Source: Corella eumyota
Lineage: Eukaryota > Chordata > Ascidiacea > Phlebobranchia > Corellidae
Assembly: GCA_963082875.1 (NCBI GenBank)
Contig: OY720101.1
Span: 7,812,001-7,876,000, forward strand
Length of the DNA: 64,000 nucleotides
Reading direction: 5' to 3'
In this document: positions 28,484-42,190 of the stretch, piece after piece
Position numbering within the stretch: the first letter of the stretch is position 1
How the letters are laid out: each line of letters starts with the position of its first letter
Notes under the pieces: generated by a model
The model's database searches: none
What the model saw: only the letters and a program-made list of their open reading frames with translations
What the model was told of the DNA's origin: nothing
Position numbers and translations under genes: made by a program

Positions 28484-29579
28484 GTAATTTTTTTTTCTTT
28501 CTTAATTAAATGTAATGCTGTAAATTGTATTAAGGTTTTTTTTTAATTTAATTATAATTTTATTTTTATTTTGAATTGATATGCAGAGGTGATATAATTT
28601 AAAAATTCTAGTTTCTTGCCCGTTGTAGTTACTGATACAATAATTATAGCTAATATTTATTGTTAAATTACAATGTTTTAAGTAATGTAAGTATTGTATA
28701 TAGCAACATTAGTTTATTGAGTTAATTTTTACTCATTTTCTAAAAAATATTTAAAAATCTATGGTAGTATTTTTAACCTTTTTTTAATGTGTGCCGAACT
28801 ATAGAATTAGTTGTTTTAGATTATGATTTTAATGATGGTTCGTTATTAATTTTTAGTGCTTTTTGTTGCTTTTCACGTTTTATTCAGGGTAAATCCATTT
28901 TTTCACATTTATATATAATGTTACTAATTGTGCCTAGATTTTTTTAATAGATTTTTTATTGTATGTAGAGAAATTTATTATTATATATTATGCTAGTAAA
29001 AGATTTATATTAAAATACACAATTTTAAAGATGTAGACTTTATCTTTGTGGCGTTTATAAAAGGAAGGTTACAGAATAAATATACTATATACACTTGCAG
29101 GGGTTTGCATTCAAATTCACTACAGTCTGATAATTTACGAGATTGTCAAAGGTTGTATTCTATAATTTAACTTCTCCTAATCTGTTTAAAAAATAACCCA
29201 CTTTTGCAGCATTTAAAAACCGCGGAGGGGAACTAGTTAAAGACATTGCTTTAGATCGATATTCATTATTTTTCCCTATATGGTGCCTATGAAAGGCGAT
29301 ATCGGTGTTTTATTGTGTCGAGCCAAAAGTTTTTTGGCTCAAAGCTTTTGGGCTATTTTACCAAGTAAACAAATCCAAAAATATTGAAAATTATTTTGAG
29401 ATTGTATAAATGTAACAAAAGTTAGCGTACATATTGATATCGAGATCGAGGATATTTAAAAACGTAAAAAAAACAGAAATTAAGCAAAAATGTCACATTC
29501 AGTTATGACGCCGTTTTTCAGTAGTGTTATTAGTATTTTGTATCAATTCATAATTCTCGTTTACAGATATGCAATTGCG
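28484..29579. other. CEP128 3' UTR and spacer to NUDT12
   Basis: AT-rich. A poly(A) signal AATAAA at 29075-29080 would give CEP128 a 3' UTR of about 600 bases. A short less AT-rich patch at 29215-29360 is likely the NUDT12 promoter region. No gene seen. Confidence 0.5.
29561..29566 (+). promoter_or_regulatory. Splice acceptor just upstream of the NUDT12 start codon
   Basis: A pyrimidine-rich run ending TTTACAG stops 13 bases before the ATG at 29580. With no evident upstream exon, this fits either a cis-spliced 5' UTR or spliced-leader trans-splicing, which tunicates use. Confidence 0.4.
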
Positions 29580-32939
<3,360 letters not shown>

Positions 32940-33460
32940 CTTTATATTTGTTGAAACATTTAATTTTTTATTTCCTAAATCTACGCATATCTAATTTATT
33001 TTAATTGATTCTATATATATTTTTAAGAACAAAAGTTTTTTAATAGTGCTAAAAGTAGGCAATAAAGAAGAAAAATGGATAGGCCTATTCCATTCCAAAA
33101 AATCCAGAATAACATTTATAAAACCAGAATTTCAATTCTTATTATAAAATTTGACTTAGGTGTCAAGAAAATCCTTATCTTAAAAGTTCAAAATTTTATT
33201 TAGCCTATTTTTAGATTTTGCTATATTTACCATAATTTATCTATATTAAAATTTATAATGTAGTCTACCTTTTTAACTTAAGTTGATTTATTACTATAAC
33301 TTAATAATAAATAAACACCATAATTATTAAATAATGTTTTTTATTTGGTTGGGAAGGTTTAAAACAAAAAAATGCTGTTGTACGTCACATAGTAAAATGT
33401 TTTAAGTCAAGCTTTTTTGACAAAATTTAAACACGTTAAAATATTTTTGGGAATAAGGTA
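32940..33460. other. Convergent 3' ends of NUDT12 and RARS2
   Basis: AT-rich. NUDT12 poly(A) signal at 33061-33066 (+); RARS2 poly(A) signal AATAAA on the reverse strand at 33345-33340, about 115 bases past its stop. Nothing else seen. Confidence 0.6.
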
Positions 33461-34999
33461 TTACATTTTTTCAAGTGGTGTAACACCCAAAATTCTTAAA
33501 CCATTGCCGAGTACTTGTTTAGCACTACAAAAACAAAGCAAAACAGCTTCAGCTTTATCAATGTTTTGTCCTTTGACTGGGTTCGTTTTTAGCGCCTTTG
33601 CAACCAAATGGCTTAATTTAAATAAATATTGAACAATAATGCATGGTTCTAATAAGTTTACTGCCGACTCGGTAAAGTTTTTGTATTCCGACAACATATC
33701 AAGCATAGAAATTAAATCAGTTTGTTGGTCAATATGGGCAATGTTCGCATTCCAATTGATGGTCACTCCACAGTTGCGCTCAAGACTGCATAGCCGACAG
33801 TGTGTATACTGTAAAAATATGCCGCTGTTGCCTTTCCAAGCCAACACTGCATCCCATGTAAATTTATAATCTTTATTGAGTGACGATTTTAGATCTAGGC
33901 ATATCAAGCTAGTCAAAGCTAAGGTTTGTACAACTTTGTTTTCAGTCTCAGAAACTTTTTTTCTAGTGGAATGTTTTAAGCGATCTGTTTGAATGGCTTC
34001 TACTGCTTCGTTAAATATTTTAACAAACGCGACGCTGTTTCCAGTTCGAGACTGCATTTTTATAATTCTCCCAAAAGTTTTGTGTACTAGAATGTTCTCA
34101 TCTTTTTTGGCCCAACCATGACCTAGCTTCTCTAACATAGCAAACAGTTGTTGAAAATGAACACCTTGAGAAAAGTCAGTTACATAAATCATATGATCAA
34201 ACTTATGATTGTTATATCTTTCCTGGGCTGCAACCACATCCCTGGTCAGATAAAGAGATGTTCCATTGTTTTTAAGGATAACAGGATGTTTGGTGGCATT
34301 ATCATTTTGAGTTATCCAATTGCAACCTGATAAATCAACACAAATTGCCTGGTCCTCCATTGTCTTAAGTAATCCTTTTTCTTTTAGTTTATCTAGAACA
34401 TTATGTTTTATTTTATAGTGAAATTTTGATTCGCCAGAGTATTCATCAAATTGAATATCAAGCAAGTCGTATATTCTTTTAAATTCCTTTAGGCTTTCAT
34501 TGCGGCATGTTTTCCAAAACTTTAAAGTCACTTCATCCCCCTGTTCCATTTTTAAAAACACTTGTTGTGCGATATCCTTTAGTTCTGGTGTGACCAACTT
34601 TGAAGTTTTAATATAGACATTATACAAATGTTCAAGTGGTGTTTCTTTTAGTTTTTCTTCGTCACCATATTTTTCAAATCCAGCGGCAAGCAACGCAAAT
34701 TGAAACCCCCAGTCACCGAGGTAGTTTATTTTGTAAACGTCATGTCCCGCCTGTTTTAATAAATTGCTGATCACATTTCCTATAATAGTTGACCTAAAGT
34801 GTCCAGCATGAAAAATCTTTGCTATATTGGGCGAGCTGAATTCAACGATAATTTTTTTAGGATTTATATTTTTGAACTTTTTGGTGTGAAACCCGTAATT
34901 GAATTTATGTTCTTGTATTTCTTGAATTAAGGTATTGGCAGCATAGTTTGTTAGTCTTCGGCTTACTAGAATTTGGGATACATTTTTAACAAACAACAT
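33461..34999 (-). CDS. RARS2: Mitochondrial arginyl-tRNA synthetase, intronless body
   Basis: Class I synthetase charging mitochondrial tRNA-Arg. Open frame of 512 residues. The HIGH motif is HAGH at residues 64-67, within SPNIAKIFHAGHFRSTIIGN. Also present are NYLGDWG, DEYSGESK, DGTSLY-type NGTSLYLTRD, IYVTDFSQGVHFQQLF, and a C-terminal anticodon-binding domain (FLQYTHCRLCSLE, ending GNGLRILGVTPLEKM) that closely follows RARS2. Human RARS2 has 578 residues; about 65 N-terminal residues are missing here. The frame is open six codons further 5' to a splice acceptor at 35018, with no earlier in-frame Met. It lies 52 bases behind the ANAPC11 stop, so an operon read with trans-splicing is likely. 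The first 20 residues (basic, hydrophobic) could serve as mitochondrial presequence, but weakly. Confidence 0.93.
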   Translation of the reverse strand: MLFVKNVSQILVSRRLTNYAANTLIQEIQEHKFNYGFHTKKFKNINPKKIIVEFSSPNIAKIFHAGHFRSTIIGNVISNLLKQAGHDVYKINYLGDWGFQFALLAAGFEKYGDEEKLKETPLEHLYNVYIKTSKLVTPELKDIAQQVFLKMEQGDEVTLKFWKTCRNESLKEFKRIYDLLDIQFDEYSGESKFHYKIKHNVLDKLKEKGLLKTMEDQAICVDLSGCNWITQNDNATKHPVILKNNGTSLYLTRDVVAAQERYNNHKFDHMIYVTDFSQGVHFQQLFAMLEKLGHGWAKKDENILVHKTFGRIIKMQSRTGNSVAFVKIFNEAVEAIQTDRLKHSTRKKVSETENKVVQTLALTSLICLDLKSSLNKDYKFTWDAVLAWKGNSGIFLQYTHCRLCSLERNCGVTINWNANIAHIDQQTDLISMLDMLSEYKNFTESAVNLLEPCIIVQYLFKLSHLVAKALKTNPVKGQNIDKAEAVLLCFCSAKQVLGNGLRILGVTPLEKM

Positions 35000-35017
35000 T
35001 ACAATATCATTAAATGC

Positions 35018-35030
35018 CTGCCAAGAAAAA
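35018..35030 (-). promoter_or_regulatory. Intercistronic splice acceptor (probable spliced-leader site) for RARS2
   Basis: On the minus strand a T-rich run followed by CTTGGCAG ends at 35018, 18 bases before the RARS2 start codon and about 40 bases after the ANAPC11 stop. Such a short gap with an acceptor is the signature of tunicate operons, where the downstream message is capped by trans-splicing. Inference from layout. Confidence 0.6.
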
Positions 35031-35069
35031 ACATCTAAAAACTAAAGAAACAAATAATTGGAATGCTGT

Positions 35070-35555
35070 TTAGGTGTCTTTAAATTTCCAATCCTGGCGA
35101 CACATAGGGCATTGTTGGTTCATGGGCTGGGACTGAAGCCATCTTAATATACAATGCATATGAAAACAGTGTGTGCACTGGCCCCAAACTAAAACAAATA
35201 TAAGATCAATTAAACCAAATACATAAATTTTAAATGAACTTGAAAATTTAAGAATTCTAAACAATACTGCAAAAATTTAGTATTTTTCACTTATTGCTAA
35301 TGATCTTAAAGTGAAACTATCATGGGTGGATTGATACATTTGTGGTGGGTACTGTTTAAATAACAAGAAAGCATTATCGAACAGATATTTAGGTGCCTCC
35401 ATTAGTTTTTTTTTACCTATAGGGCAGTCATCACCAGCAGTTTTGCAATTGGAACAGCAATATTCGAAGGGGTATCTACATATACCACAGCTTTCATCTG
35501 AAGCCTGCCATTTCCATCTTGCTACTGGATGCCATTTCTTTATCGTAACTTTCAT
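35070..35555 (-). CDS. ANAPC11: Anaphase-promoting complex subunit 11 (RING-H2)
   Basis: Catalytic RING subunit of the APC/C ubiquitin ligase; recruits the E2 enzyme. Two exons, 35555-35417 and 35188-35070, join with phase 1 to give 85 residues (human 84). It reads [16 protein letters not shown] at the start, then a RING-H2 with [36 protein letters not shown] and [10 protein letters not shown], matching all zinc ligands of the family. It ends KDT. First gene of a probable two-gene operon with RARS2. A donor-like AGGTAAGT and an acceptor-like CTATCAGG lie just 5' of the ATG. Confidence 0.96.
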
Positions 35556-35998
35556 AATATAGCTATAACTTACCTATTTTTGCCTGATAGCCCTACACTT
35601 GTCTAAAATTTAAAAGAAATTTTTGTAATTAAATAAAAAGTTTCATTAAAAACTAATTTAACCAATAATATGTTATATGAATATTGAACAGGTTTAAATT
35701 TAAAGCTTACTAAATATATTGTATGTTATACAGATGTTGGTTATTTAGACTTTAATGTTTTATATTAAATCAAAGGAGAACTGCATGGGTACAATAGAAA
35801 ATCATTTAAAAGTATTGCACATTTTTAATACAGGTACAGTGATTAGCTATTATTGTTGAAAATAAATTAAAGGAACAAAAAATAACACCAATAATTTGTC
35901 TAAAATATAAACGAAAAATGGCCCCAAAAAAGTTAGCAATTTAAAAAACTATACAATTTTTTTAATAAGGAACAATTATAGGAGAAATAAATAAAGAT
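35556..35998. other. Spacer between TGFBRAP1 and ANAPC11
   Basis: AT-rich, no gene. On the minus strand ATTAAA-type poly(A) variants occur about 35757-35752, 35834-35829 and 35955-35950, so TGFBRAP1 may end on its own. The ANAPC11 5' region with an acceptor-like CTATCAG is at about 35588-35594. Confidence 0.5.
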
Positions 35999-38707
35999 TT
36001 AATCAGTTTTTTTTAGTGTCCGAAATAAGTTTCCTGTAACTGGACAAATGTATTTGTTTTTACTGCAGTGGGTATGAACAACAATTCCATTAGGGTATCT
36101 TGCAAATGTATTCCCAGATATCACTCGGTTACATACCAAACATAATTTGTTTTCCTGAAGAACCACAGGGGTAGAGTCAAGATGCAAACTTTGTTTTTGT
36201 AAGTTAAGGACTTCAGATCTGGCAAGCTTGTACTCTAACACTTTATTTCTACATTCATGTGAGGGCTGCCTTAGTGAATGGTGCAGATAGTTAGATAGAA
36301 CCGTTATGGACCATTGCTTTGGTATGCTGTGGAGAACACTCTCTGGGTCAAAATTTGAGGAATGATTGTTTAAAAGCTCTATTGCAGCTTCCGTGGAGCC
36401 GCTGTTTCCGTTTGAACTGATAATGTCTTGCACATAAACATAGAGAAGTTTTTGGAAAATATTTTTTTTAAACTCCGGGTTATTCTTACTTTGTTCCAGA
36501 CAGTACATTTTGGCTGCACCAGGGTCCTTGATTTTGTGTACCAGGGTTTCGAGTGCATGCTTGTAATCACCTAATTTACTGTATAATATCACCTGTTCTT
36601 CATACAAATCATACTCTTTGGCTTTTTCCAAAATAAGCTGAACTCTGTAGAGTGAGGAGAAGCGTAAAACTTTCTGTAACTCAAGTCGAAGCGAAGCAAA
36701 ACTAGTCATATCTTTTTGATCATGGGCTTTGATAACAGAGTCAAGACGCATAACGGCAAGAAGGGTATGAAACTTTTCCTTGTCAATATTTTTCACCATT
36801 ACCAAGTTGTGAAGATATTGCAACAAAGCAGTAGGATATTGGTGAAGAAAGCTGATAACTGCATCAGGTTTTACCAAATCGTCTTTCTTCAATTTAGAAT
36901 TTATCATCCCGGTAAATACTTTAGCACCAGCAGTTTCGTTGATTCGGAGTATCCACTCAGTGTGATGCCATATCAATTGAGGTTGATCACAGAATTGTGC
37001 CAACTGGCTCGCAACATAACTTAATCCAGGAAAGGAGCGGTCTTTAATTTTTTCATCAACTAAAACATGCCATGTTCGCATTGCATTATCTAGATCTCCC
37101 GAGCTAAGCAACATGCATGCTGCTACATGTAAACTATTCCTTTCTTTTAAATTTGAAACCAGTATAGCTATATCATCAGCTGGAATTAAATCTATAAGCA
37201 CCGTAGATTGAGTGCCCACAGTTAATTTTTGCTGAAGAAAATGCAGTATTGGTTCTTGCTTATCCAGTTCAGCAAAAAGAAGTATTGTGGAAAAAATTAC
37301 TTCGGAAACCAAAATATTTAAATCACTTGAGCTTAAGTTTTCTGCATAAATCGATTTATCTTCATTATTCAGATGTGAAATTAAATCTTCACACACTAAT
37401 TCTAAATACAAGGCCAAAAATTCTTTGCATTCTGCAATCTTCACTGCATCATTCTTGCACATTTGTTCAACATCTGCAATGTTGTTTAGCTTTGGAACAG
37501 CTCTATAAAAACTGGACGTTTTTGGCAGAAGAGCGGGAAACAATGAAATCAGCTCCCTTGGGTCCATTTTGCCATTATTAAAATAAAGCAATGCATCATC
37601 AAATTCAAAGTCTTGAAAATAAATAAACGCAGACATGGAATTAACCATGTTACAAAGAACCACATACCGTTCGGGGGAAAATTTGTTTTGCGATGCTTCT
37701 AAGGTGGCTAAGGCTTCATCAACCTTTTTTTCAGAAAGCAAAGTTTCCAATTGAGTTTGCAAGGGAATCGGAACCATTAAAAATACATCTTTTGGAGAAC
37801 AAATAAGCACCATACCACCACTACAACTTTGCGTAATGGAGCCCCCCTGAAAGCGAATACTCTGCTTTTGGCGCTGGTCCAAAATGCTGTGTATGGTTAT
37901 AAATTCATCATCAAGAGCAATAATAAATGGGTGGGCAACAGAAGTGGTAAAAACACTCTGTGACCATTGCAAGGGTGGTTTATTCGATGTTCCGTCGGGT
38001 GAGACAAACACACCCAAAGCATTTGTGGCAGCAATTATAAACTCCGATGGTCCAACACAATGTATCATGGGTAAATTTCCATCGACATTACTAAACGGTA
38101 ACAACTCCTGTCTGGTTCCAGTTTCTGAATCGATAGTCATATAAAATGTATGGGTACAAGCACAGATATCTTTGTTATCAATGCTAAAGTTAAGGGCATG
38201 TTCTGGCATTGCTACTTCGATCATAGGAACTATGGCATCCTCCTGAAGTTGGTAAATCTGAAGATTTTTCTTTTTGACAAAGGACACACAGATCTCAACA
38301 CAAAATGGGTTATGATTAGTGGGACGTTCGTTGATGCAAAAGGTTTTCATGTTTTTAATTTTGGCGCTCAGAATTGGATTTATAGTTAAATCGAGCATAC
38401 TTAACAACAACAATGTGTTATCACAATTTACCATCAAGTGATTTAAGGCAGTGGCAGATTTAATTTGAATCACTGCCTTTTTCATAGCCAAGTGTTTCAT
38501 AGTTTTATAATTGGCGACAATTTTTTCACTTTTTTGATTTTCTGTAAGAGAAATTTCTAAAAAGTAGAGATGGATACTAGAATTGTTTGTCCCAATGTAC
38601 AGGTTTTTTCCGCATGATTCAATACTCTCGATGCATACTTTCGGTTTGTCTCCCATAATTTTTTCTCTTCCAACTAAAAGTTGAAGATCAAATACCTTCA
38701 CACTCAT
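35999..38707 (-). CDS. TGFBRAP1: TGF-beta receptor-associated protein 1 / Vps3-like endosomal tether, intronless
   Basis: Subunit of the CORVET-type early-endosome tether and Smad4/TGF-beta receptor adaptor. Single exon, 902 residues (human 860). It starts MSVKVFDLQLL as in the family, then a citron-homology (CNH) domain in about the first 300 residues (MGDKPKV, YIGTNNSSIH, NPFCVEICVSFVKKK, ALDDEFITIHS-LDQRQKQ), Vps39-1 and alpha-solenoid middle, and a C-terminal Vps39-2/zinc-like end (CLVCNRVISGNTFARYPNG, VHTHC). The frame extends 51 codons upstream of the chosen Met at 38707, but that extension has no family resemblance and the chosen Met matches the vertebrate start. Divergent from the CEPT1-like gene across a 1.1 kb spacer. 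Lack of introns is unusual beside its intron-rich neighbours. Confidence 0.95.
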   Translation of the reverse strand: MSVKVFDLQLLVGREKIMGDKPKVCIESIESCGKNLYIGTNNSSIHLYFLEISLTENQKSEKIVANYKTMKHLAMKKAVIQIKSATALNHLMVNCDNTLLLLSMLDLTINPILSAKIKNMKTFCINERPTNHNPFCVEICVSFVKKKNLQIYQLQEDAIVPMIEVAMPEHALNFSIDNKDICACTHTFYMTIDSETGTRQELLPFSNVDGNLPMIHCVGPSEFIIAATNALGVFVSPDGTSNKPPLQWSQSVFTTSVAHPFIIALDDEFITIHSILDQRQKQSIRFQGGSITQSCSGGMVLICSPKDVFLMVPIPLQTQLETLLSEKKVDEALATLEASQNKFSPERYVVLCNMVNSMSAFIYFQDFEFDDALLYFNNGKMDPRELISLFPALLPKTSSFYRAVPKLNNIADVEQMCKNDAVKIAECKEFLALYLELVCEDLISHLNNEDKSIYAENLSSSDLNILVSEVIFSTILLFAELDKQEPILHFLQQKLTVGTQSTVLIDLIPADDIAILVSNLKERNSLHVAACMLLSSGDLDNAMRTWHVLVDEKIKDRSFPGLSYVASQLAQFCDQPQLIWHHTEWILRINETAGAKVFTGMINSKLKKDDLVKPDAVISFLHQYPTALLQYLHNLVMVKNIDKEKFHTLLAVMRLDSVIKAHDQKDMTSFASLRLELQKVLRFSSLYRVQLILEKAKEYDLYEEQVILYSKLGDYKHALETLVHKIKDPGAAKMYCLEQSKNNPEFKKNIFQKLLYVYVQDIISSNGNSGSTEAAIELLNNHSSNFDPESVLHSIPKQWSITVLSNYLHHSLRQPSHECRNKVLEYKLARSEVLNLQKQSLHLDSTPVVLQENKLCLVCNRVISGNTFARYPNGIVVHTHCSKNKYICPVTGNLFRTLKKTD

Positions 38708-39844
38708 GATGGTTAATGATAGTTTAAACAAAACTCTTTTTACAAAATATCTATTTTTTATTAACAAATATTGAATATAAATGTAGTTTATTGAGGCTGG
38801 CCATTTTACAATGCTGCACACAAGCATGTTTAAAAAATGATATAAAGGATGTATATACAAAATTAGAGTATTTTAAAAAAAATTTTAATAGCTTGTTTCG
38901 TCTTAAAATTTAGTAATGCTCCGTCTGTCCGTGTTTCCTCAGCAGCTAGTACTAAAAAAATTAGATAATTGAATACCTACTTAGAACGTACTGACTGTAT
39001 AGGCAAATCAATACACCGCTGTATAATTAATGTGTAAACGACCTTTTAACGTTAAACAATCTATACTAAACGCCGTCATCAAAATACCGGCAGTTTCGAA
39101 AAATGCAAAAAAAAGTAGTGGTCTTAACTAAAAGTAGTAAGGAGAAATAAAACACGAACATCTAATTACAAAACACATTTTTTATTTTAAATTTTTTATA
39201 TTAAAATTCATTATAATAATTCAAGCAAGAATTATAAAGTTAAAATTAAATTTTACGCTTGGATAGCAAACGTAGTCAAGCATATTATTTTTTCTGATCA
39301 GTTTTGTAAAGGTAACTAAATGAAATTTGTTGTTGGTTGTTATTTTTTCGCTTGTCTAAATTGAACTTTGATCATGAATTCGTTTTAAAGGTTCGTCAAC
39401 GTGCTTTTAAGGAACCATGGACGCTAAGAATGACTTTTTGTCATTTGTAGCCGTTTGCTTTTATTTCTAGTTAATTATAAGGTTATATTTTAACAGTTTA
39501 AGCCACCTACATGTGCATTTCATTAGCCGTTAATTTAAAAAAAAGTGTAAGTGTAAAAAAAAGTTGACTGGACAGCTGCACCGCCAGCGATTTTAAAAGA
39601 ATTTCGTATCACAACAAAAAAGCGGAACAGTGTGTAAAAAAAAAACTTTTATTCAAAAGGCATACTTTAACCAGGAAAATAACAGCTTTTATTTAAGCCA
39701 TTTCTAATTTGTATTTACTATTCGGGGACTTTTTAGAGGCTAGTGGATTTTTGTTTAAAATTTATATAACCTCTTTGTTGATTTTTATTTAAGGATAACT
39801 AGTGTTCTAGGTATAAATTTGTGCTTGTTTACAATTGTTGTAAA
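38708..39844. promoter_or_regulatory. Shared divergent promoter region of TGFBRAP1 and the CEPT1-like gene
   Basis: No coding exon. The less AT-rich parts (38900-39120 and 39360-39620) are where promoters would be expected. An acceptor-like GTTCTAG ends at 39810, about 34 bases before the CEPT1-like ATG. No TATA box can be assigned with confidence. Confidence 0.4.
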
Positions 39845-40981
39845 ATGGAAGTTCTATCTCCTCTCCAGCTAAAAAGATTGGAAACTCATAAATACAACTC
39901 AAATGGAACTTCGCTAATCGAGCCTTATTTTCAAGTTTTTTGGAGGTGGCTCGTTGAGCTGTTTCCAATGTGGATCGCCCCAAACATGATAACAATTATT
40001 GGTTTGGTTATTAACATAGTAACTGCATTTCTGTTAATGGCATACTGTCCAACAGCAACGGAAACTGCACCAGGATGGGTCTATGTTGTGAATGGAATTG
40101 GGTTGTTTATTTATCAGTCATTAGATGCTATAGATGGAAAGCAAGCAAGAAGGACTGGAACGTCATCGCCTCTTGGCGAACTCTTTGACCATGGCTGTGA
40201 TTCCATTTCGACAGTTTTTGTTTCAATTGCTATAGGCTGCACAATGCAATTGGGTAATCACATGTGGATTATCACCTATATGTGCATTTCATCATACTTT
40301 GCATTCTATTTTAGTCATTGGTGCTCTTACGTCACTGGGGTTTTAGAATTCGGTAAAATAGATGTCACTGAACTGCAGCTCTATACTATTCTCGTGTTTT
40401 TCGTGACAGGAAAATTTGGGCCTGCAATATGGAGTTCAGCAATACCAATATTGGGCTATCCTCTACACACATTACCGGTCTTATTTGTATTTGTTGGAAC
40501 AACTATGACCTACTATAGGTTTGCAAGTTTGATTTTTAAAGGCGGTTGCGGTGAAAATGGTGCAACTATCGCAGACACCAGTGTTATATCTCCATTTTTT
40601 AATATCAGCATAATCATAATGTTTGCCGTAAGCATCGCATCGCAGTCTAAGACCTTGCTGTGTCAAAACCACCCCGTTCTTTTTCTTCTCTTTTTTGGGT
40701 TAGTTTCAGCAAAGGCAACGAATAGATTGGTTGTGGCACACATGACAAGAAGTGAGCTTCAGCTTTTAGATACCTCACTACTTGGACCTTTATTTTTATT
40801 TTTAAACCAGTACTTTGGCTGTCTGATAAACGAGTATTTTCTGTTGTGGATCTGCTTTATTCATTCCAGTGTTGATCTCTTGCAATATTTATCGCACACT
40901 TACAAACAGATTGCAAATCATCTAAAAATAAACATATTTACGATTCCCCCGAGAAAAACAGGCGAGGAAAAGTCGCAGTAA
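39845..40981 (+). CDS. Choline/ethanolamine phosphotransferase (CEPT1/CHPT1 type), intronless
   Basis: Transfers phosphocholine or phosphoethanolamine from the CDP-alcohol to diacylglycerol, the last step of the Kennedy pathway, in ER/Golgi membranes. Single exon, 378 residues. The CDP-alcohol phosphotransferase signature D-x2-DG-x2-AR-x8-G-x3-D-x3-D is intact, with Asp94, Asp97, Asp115 and Asp119. The order WIAPNMITIIGLVIN, CPTATE, IYQSLDAIDGKQARR, then FDHGCDSISTVFV, IDVTE, NGATIADTSVISPF and NRLVVAHMTRSE follows vertebrate CEPT1/CHPT1. About 8-10 hydrophobic segments. Start at 39845 (MEVLSP) is preferred over the Met eight codons upstream, because family resemblance begins here and the context AAAATGG is good. 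Substrate preference cannot be told from sequence alone. Confidence 0.93.
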   Translation: MEVLSPLQLKRLETHKYNSNGTSLIEPYFQVFWRWLVELFPMWIAPNMITIIGLVINIVTAFLLMAYCPTATETAPGWVYVVNGIGLFIYQSLDAIDGKQARRTGTSSPLGELFDHGCDSISTVFVSIAIGCTMQLGNHMWIITYMCISSYFAFYFSHWCSYVTGVLEFGKIDVTELQLYTILVFFVTGKFGPAIWSSAIPILGYPLHTLPVLFVFVGTTMTYYRFASLIFKGGCGENGATIADTSVISPFFNISIIIMFAVSIASQSKTLLCQNHPVLFLLFFGLVSAKATNRLVVAHMTRSELQLLDTSLLGPLFLFLNQYFGCLINEYFLLWICFIHSSVDLLQYLSHTYKQIANHLKINIFTIPPRKTGEEKSQ

Positions 40982-42190
40982 CTTTTGAAATTAAAAAAAA
41001 AATTGATGTTCACCTACCCCTGAAACAGTGTTTAACTTTCTAATTGATTTTAACCTTATGTATATATATTTTAAGACAGTAAAAACATTATTAAACCCTA
41101 TGCAACATAGTGTTTTAATTTTGAATTACAGAAGTGGCTTACTGCCGTTCTGCAAGTTTGTGTAAGCCATAATTATAAGATTTTTTGAGAAATATAATAT
41201 TGGCAGTTTAATTAATTTATGGAACTTTGTTGCTTGCTTATAAAATATAAGATTGCTTTAAACATTGTACAGAATTGGTAACAGTAAACCAATAATGGAA
41301 ATTTATATAATTTTTAATAAATATTTAGTTGGGTGTTTTTATTTTTCATTAAAATCGTCTTAAACTGTAAGATTTTTTTTAAATCATTTTTTCAACTGGC
41401 ATAACTTTTTTAAATATGTTTTAATTTTAAAGGGGTGATTTTTTATTTTGTTGTATATGTGTATATATATAAGTTAACATACGTTATATTTAAATTTTAT
41501 GGTAACATGTTTTTGTTATTCAATTAGATGTTTACCATTTTAAAGGATATGTTGTATATATATATTTTTAATTTACGACATGTAGTTTTATTTTGTAATA
41601 AAATTAATTATTTTTTTATAATATTTGCTGTATAAACCCATCTCGCATAATGTTTTGTTGTTTTAGAAAATTATTATTACCCACTCTCAGTCATGTTTCA
41701 ATTTGAATTATGTGTAAAGTACATAACAAACATTTTTTGTATTTCTGTGTAGTACTTCGCATATCATAGCAAGTATAAGTAATTTGATTTTTATGCAAAA
41801 AATGCTGAAAATATATTAATATTCGTGTTTTAATATACATATACTACACGCCAATGTTATCAATTTTTATTCTTGTGTACTTCGTACACCCCCAATTTAA
41901 TGTTTGTTTAATGGGAACAATTGTAAATAATTTGTTTCTCTGAATAATTACTGTGTTTATTCCAGGTTAAAATTAGGTGGTCGATGATTTTTTAATATAA
42001 GTTTTATTCTCTGACAATTTTCTTCAAGACCTACTTGGAATTGTAAGTTGTTATTTTTTTATTCGGATAAAATTTTCATTTTTTAAGTAAATATTTGTAT
42101 TTGTAGATTTGATTTATTAAATTATACATTTCACAGAGATTTTATTTTTTTTTTAGATTGAAAGGAAAAAAGGCTACAAAAAACGTTACA
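40982..42190. other. 3' UTR of the CEPT1-like gene and ELOB upstream region
   Basis: AT-rich, with a 10-base A run at 40993-41002 and several possible poly(A) signals up to about 41330. A T-rich tract ending TTTTAG at 42156 is an acceptor 34 bases before the ELOB ATG. No gene seen. Confidence 0.5.

Noticed and set aside
29490-29579. Upstream extension of the NUDT12 frame by 30 codons
   Set aside because: A splice acceptor at 29561-29566 interrupts it, so this part is probably intron or outron; family-like sequence begins after 29580.
38708-38860. Upstream extension of the TGFBRAP1 frame by 51 codons
   Set aside because: No similarity to family N-termini, whereas the Met at 38707 matches the vertebrate start MSVK/MSIK.
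40993-41002. A-run after the CEPT1-like stop as a retrocopy poly(A) tail
   Set aside because: Only ten A residues in AT-rich DNA, with no flanking target-site duplication seen; not enough to call a retrocopy.
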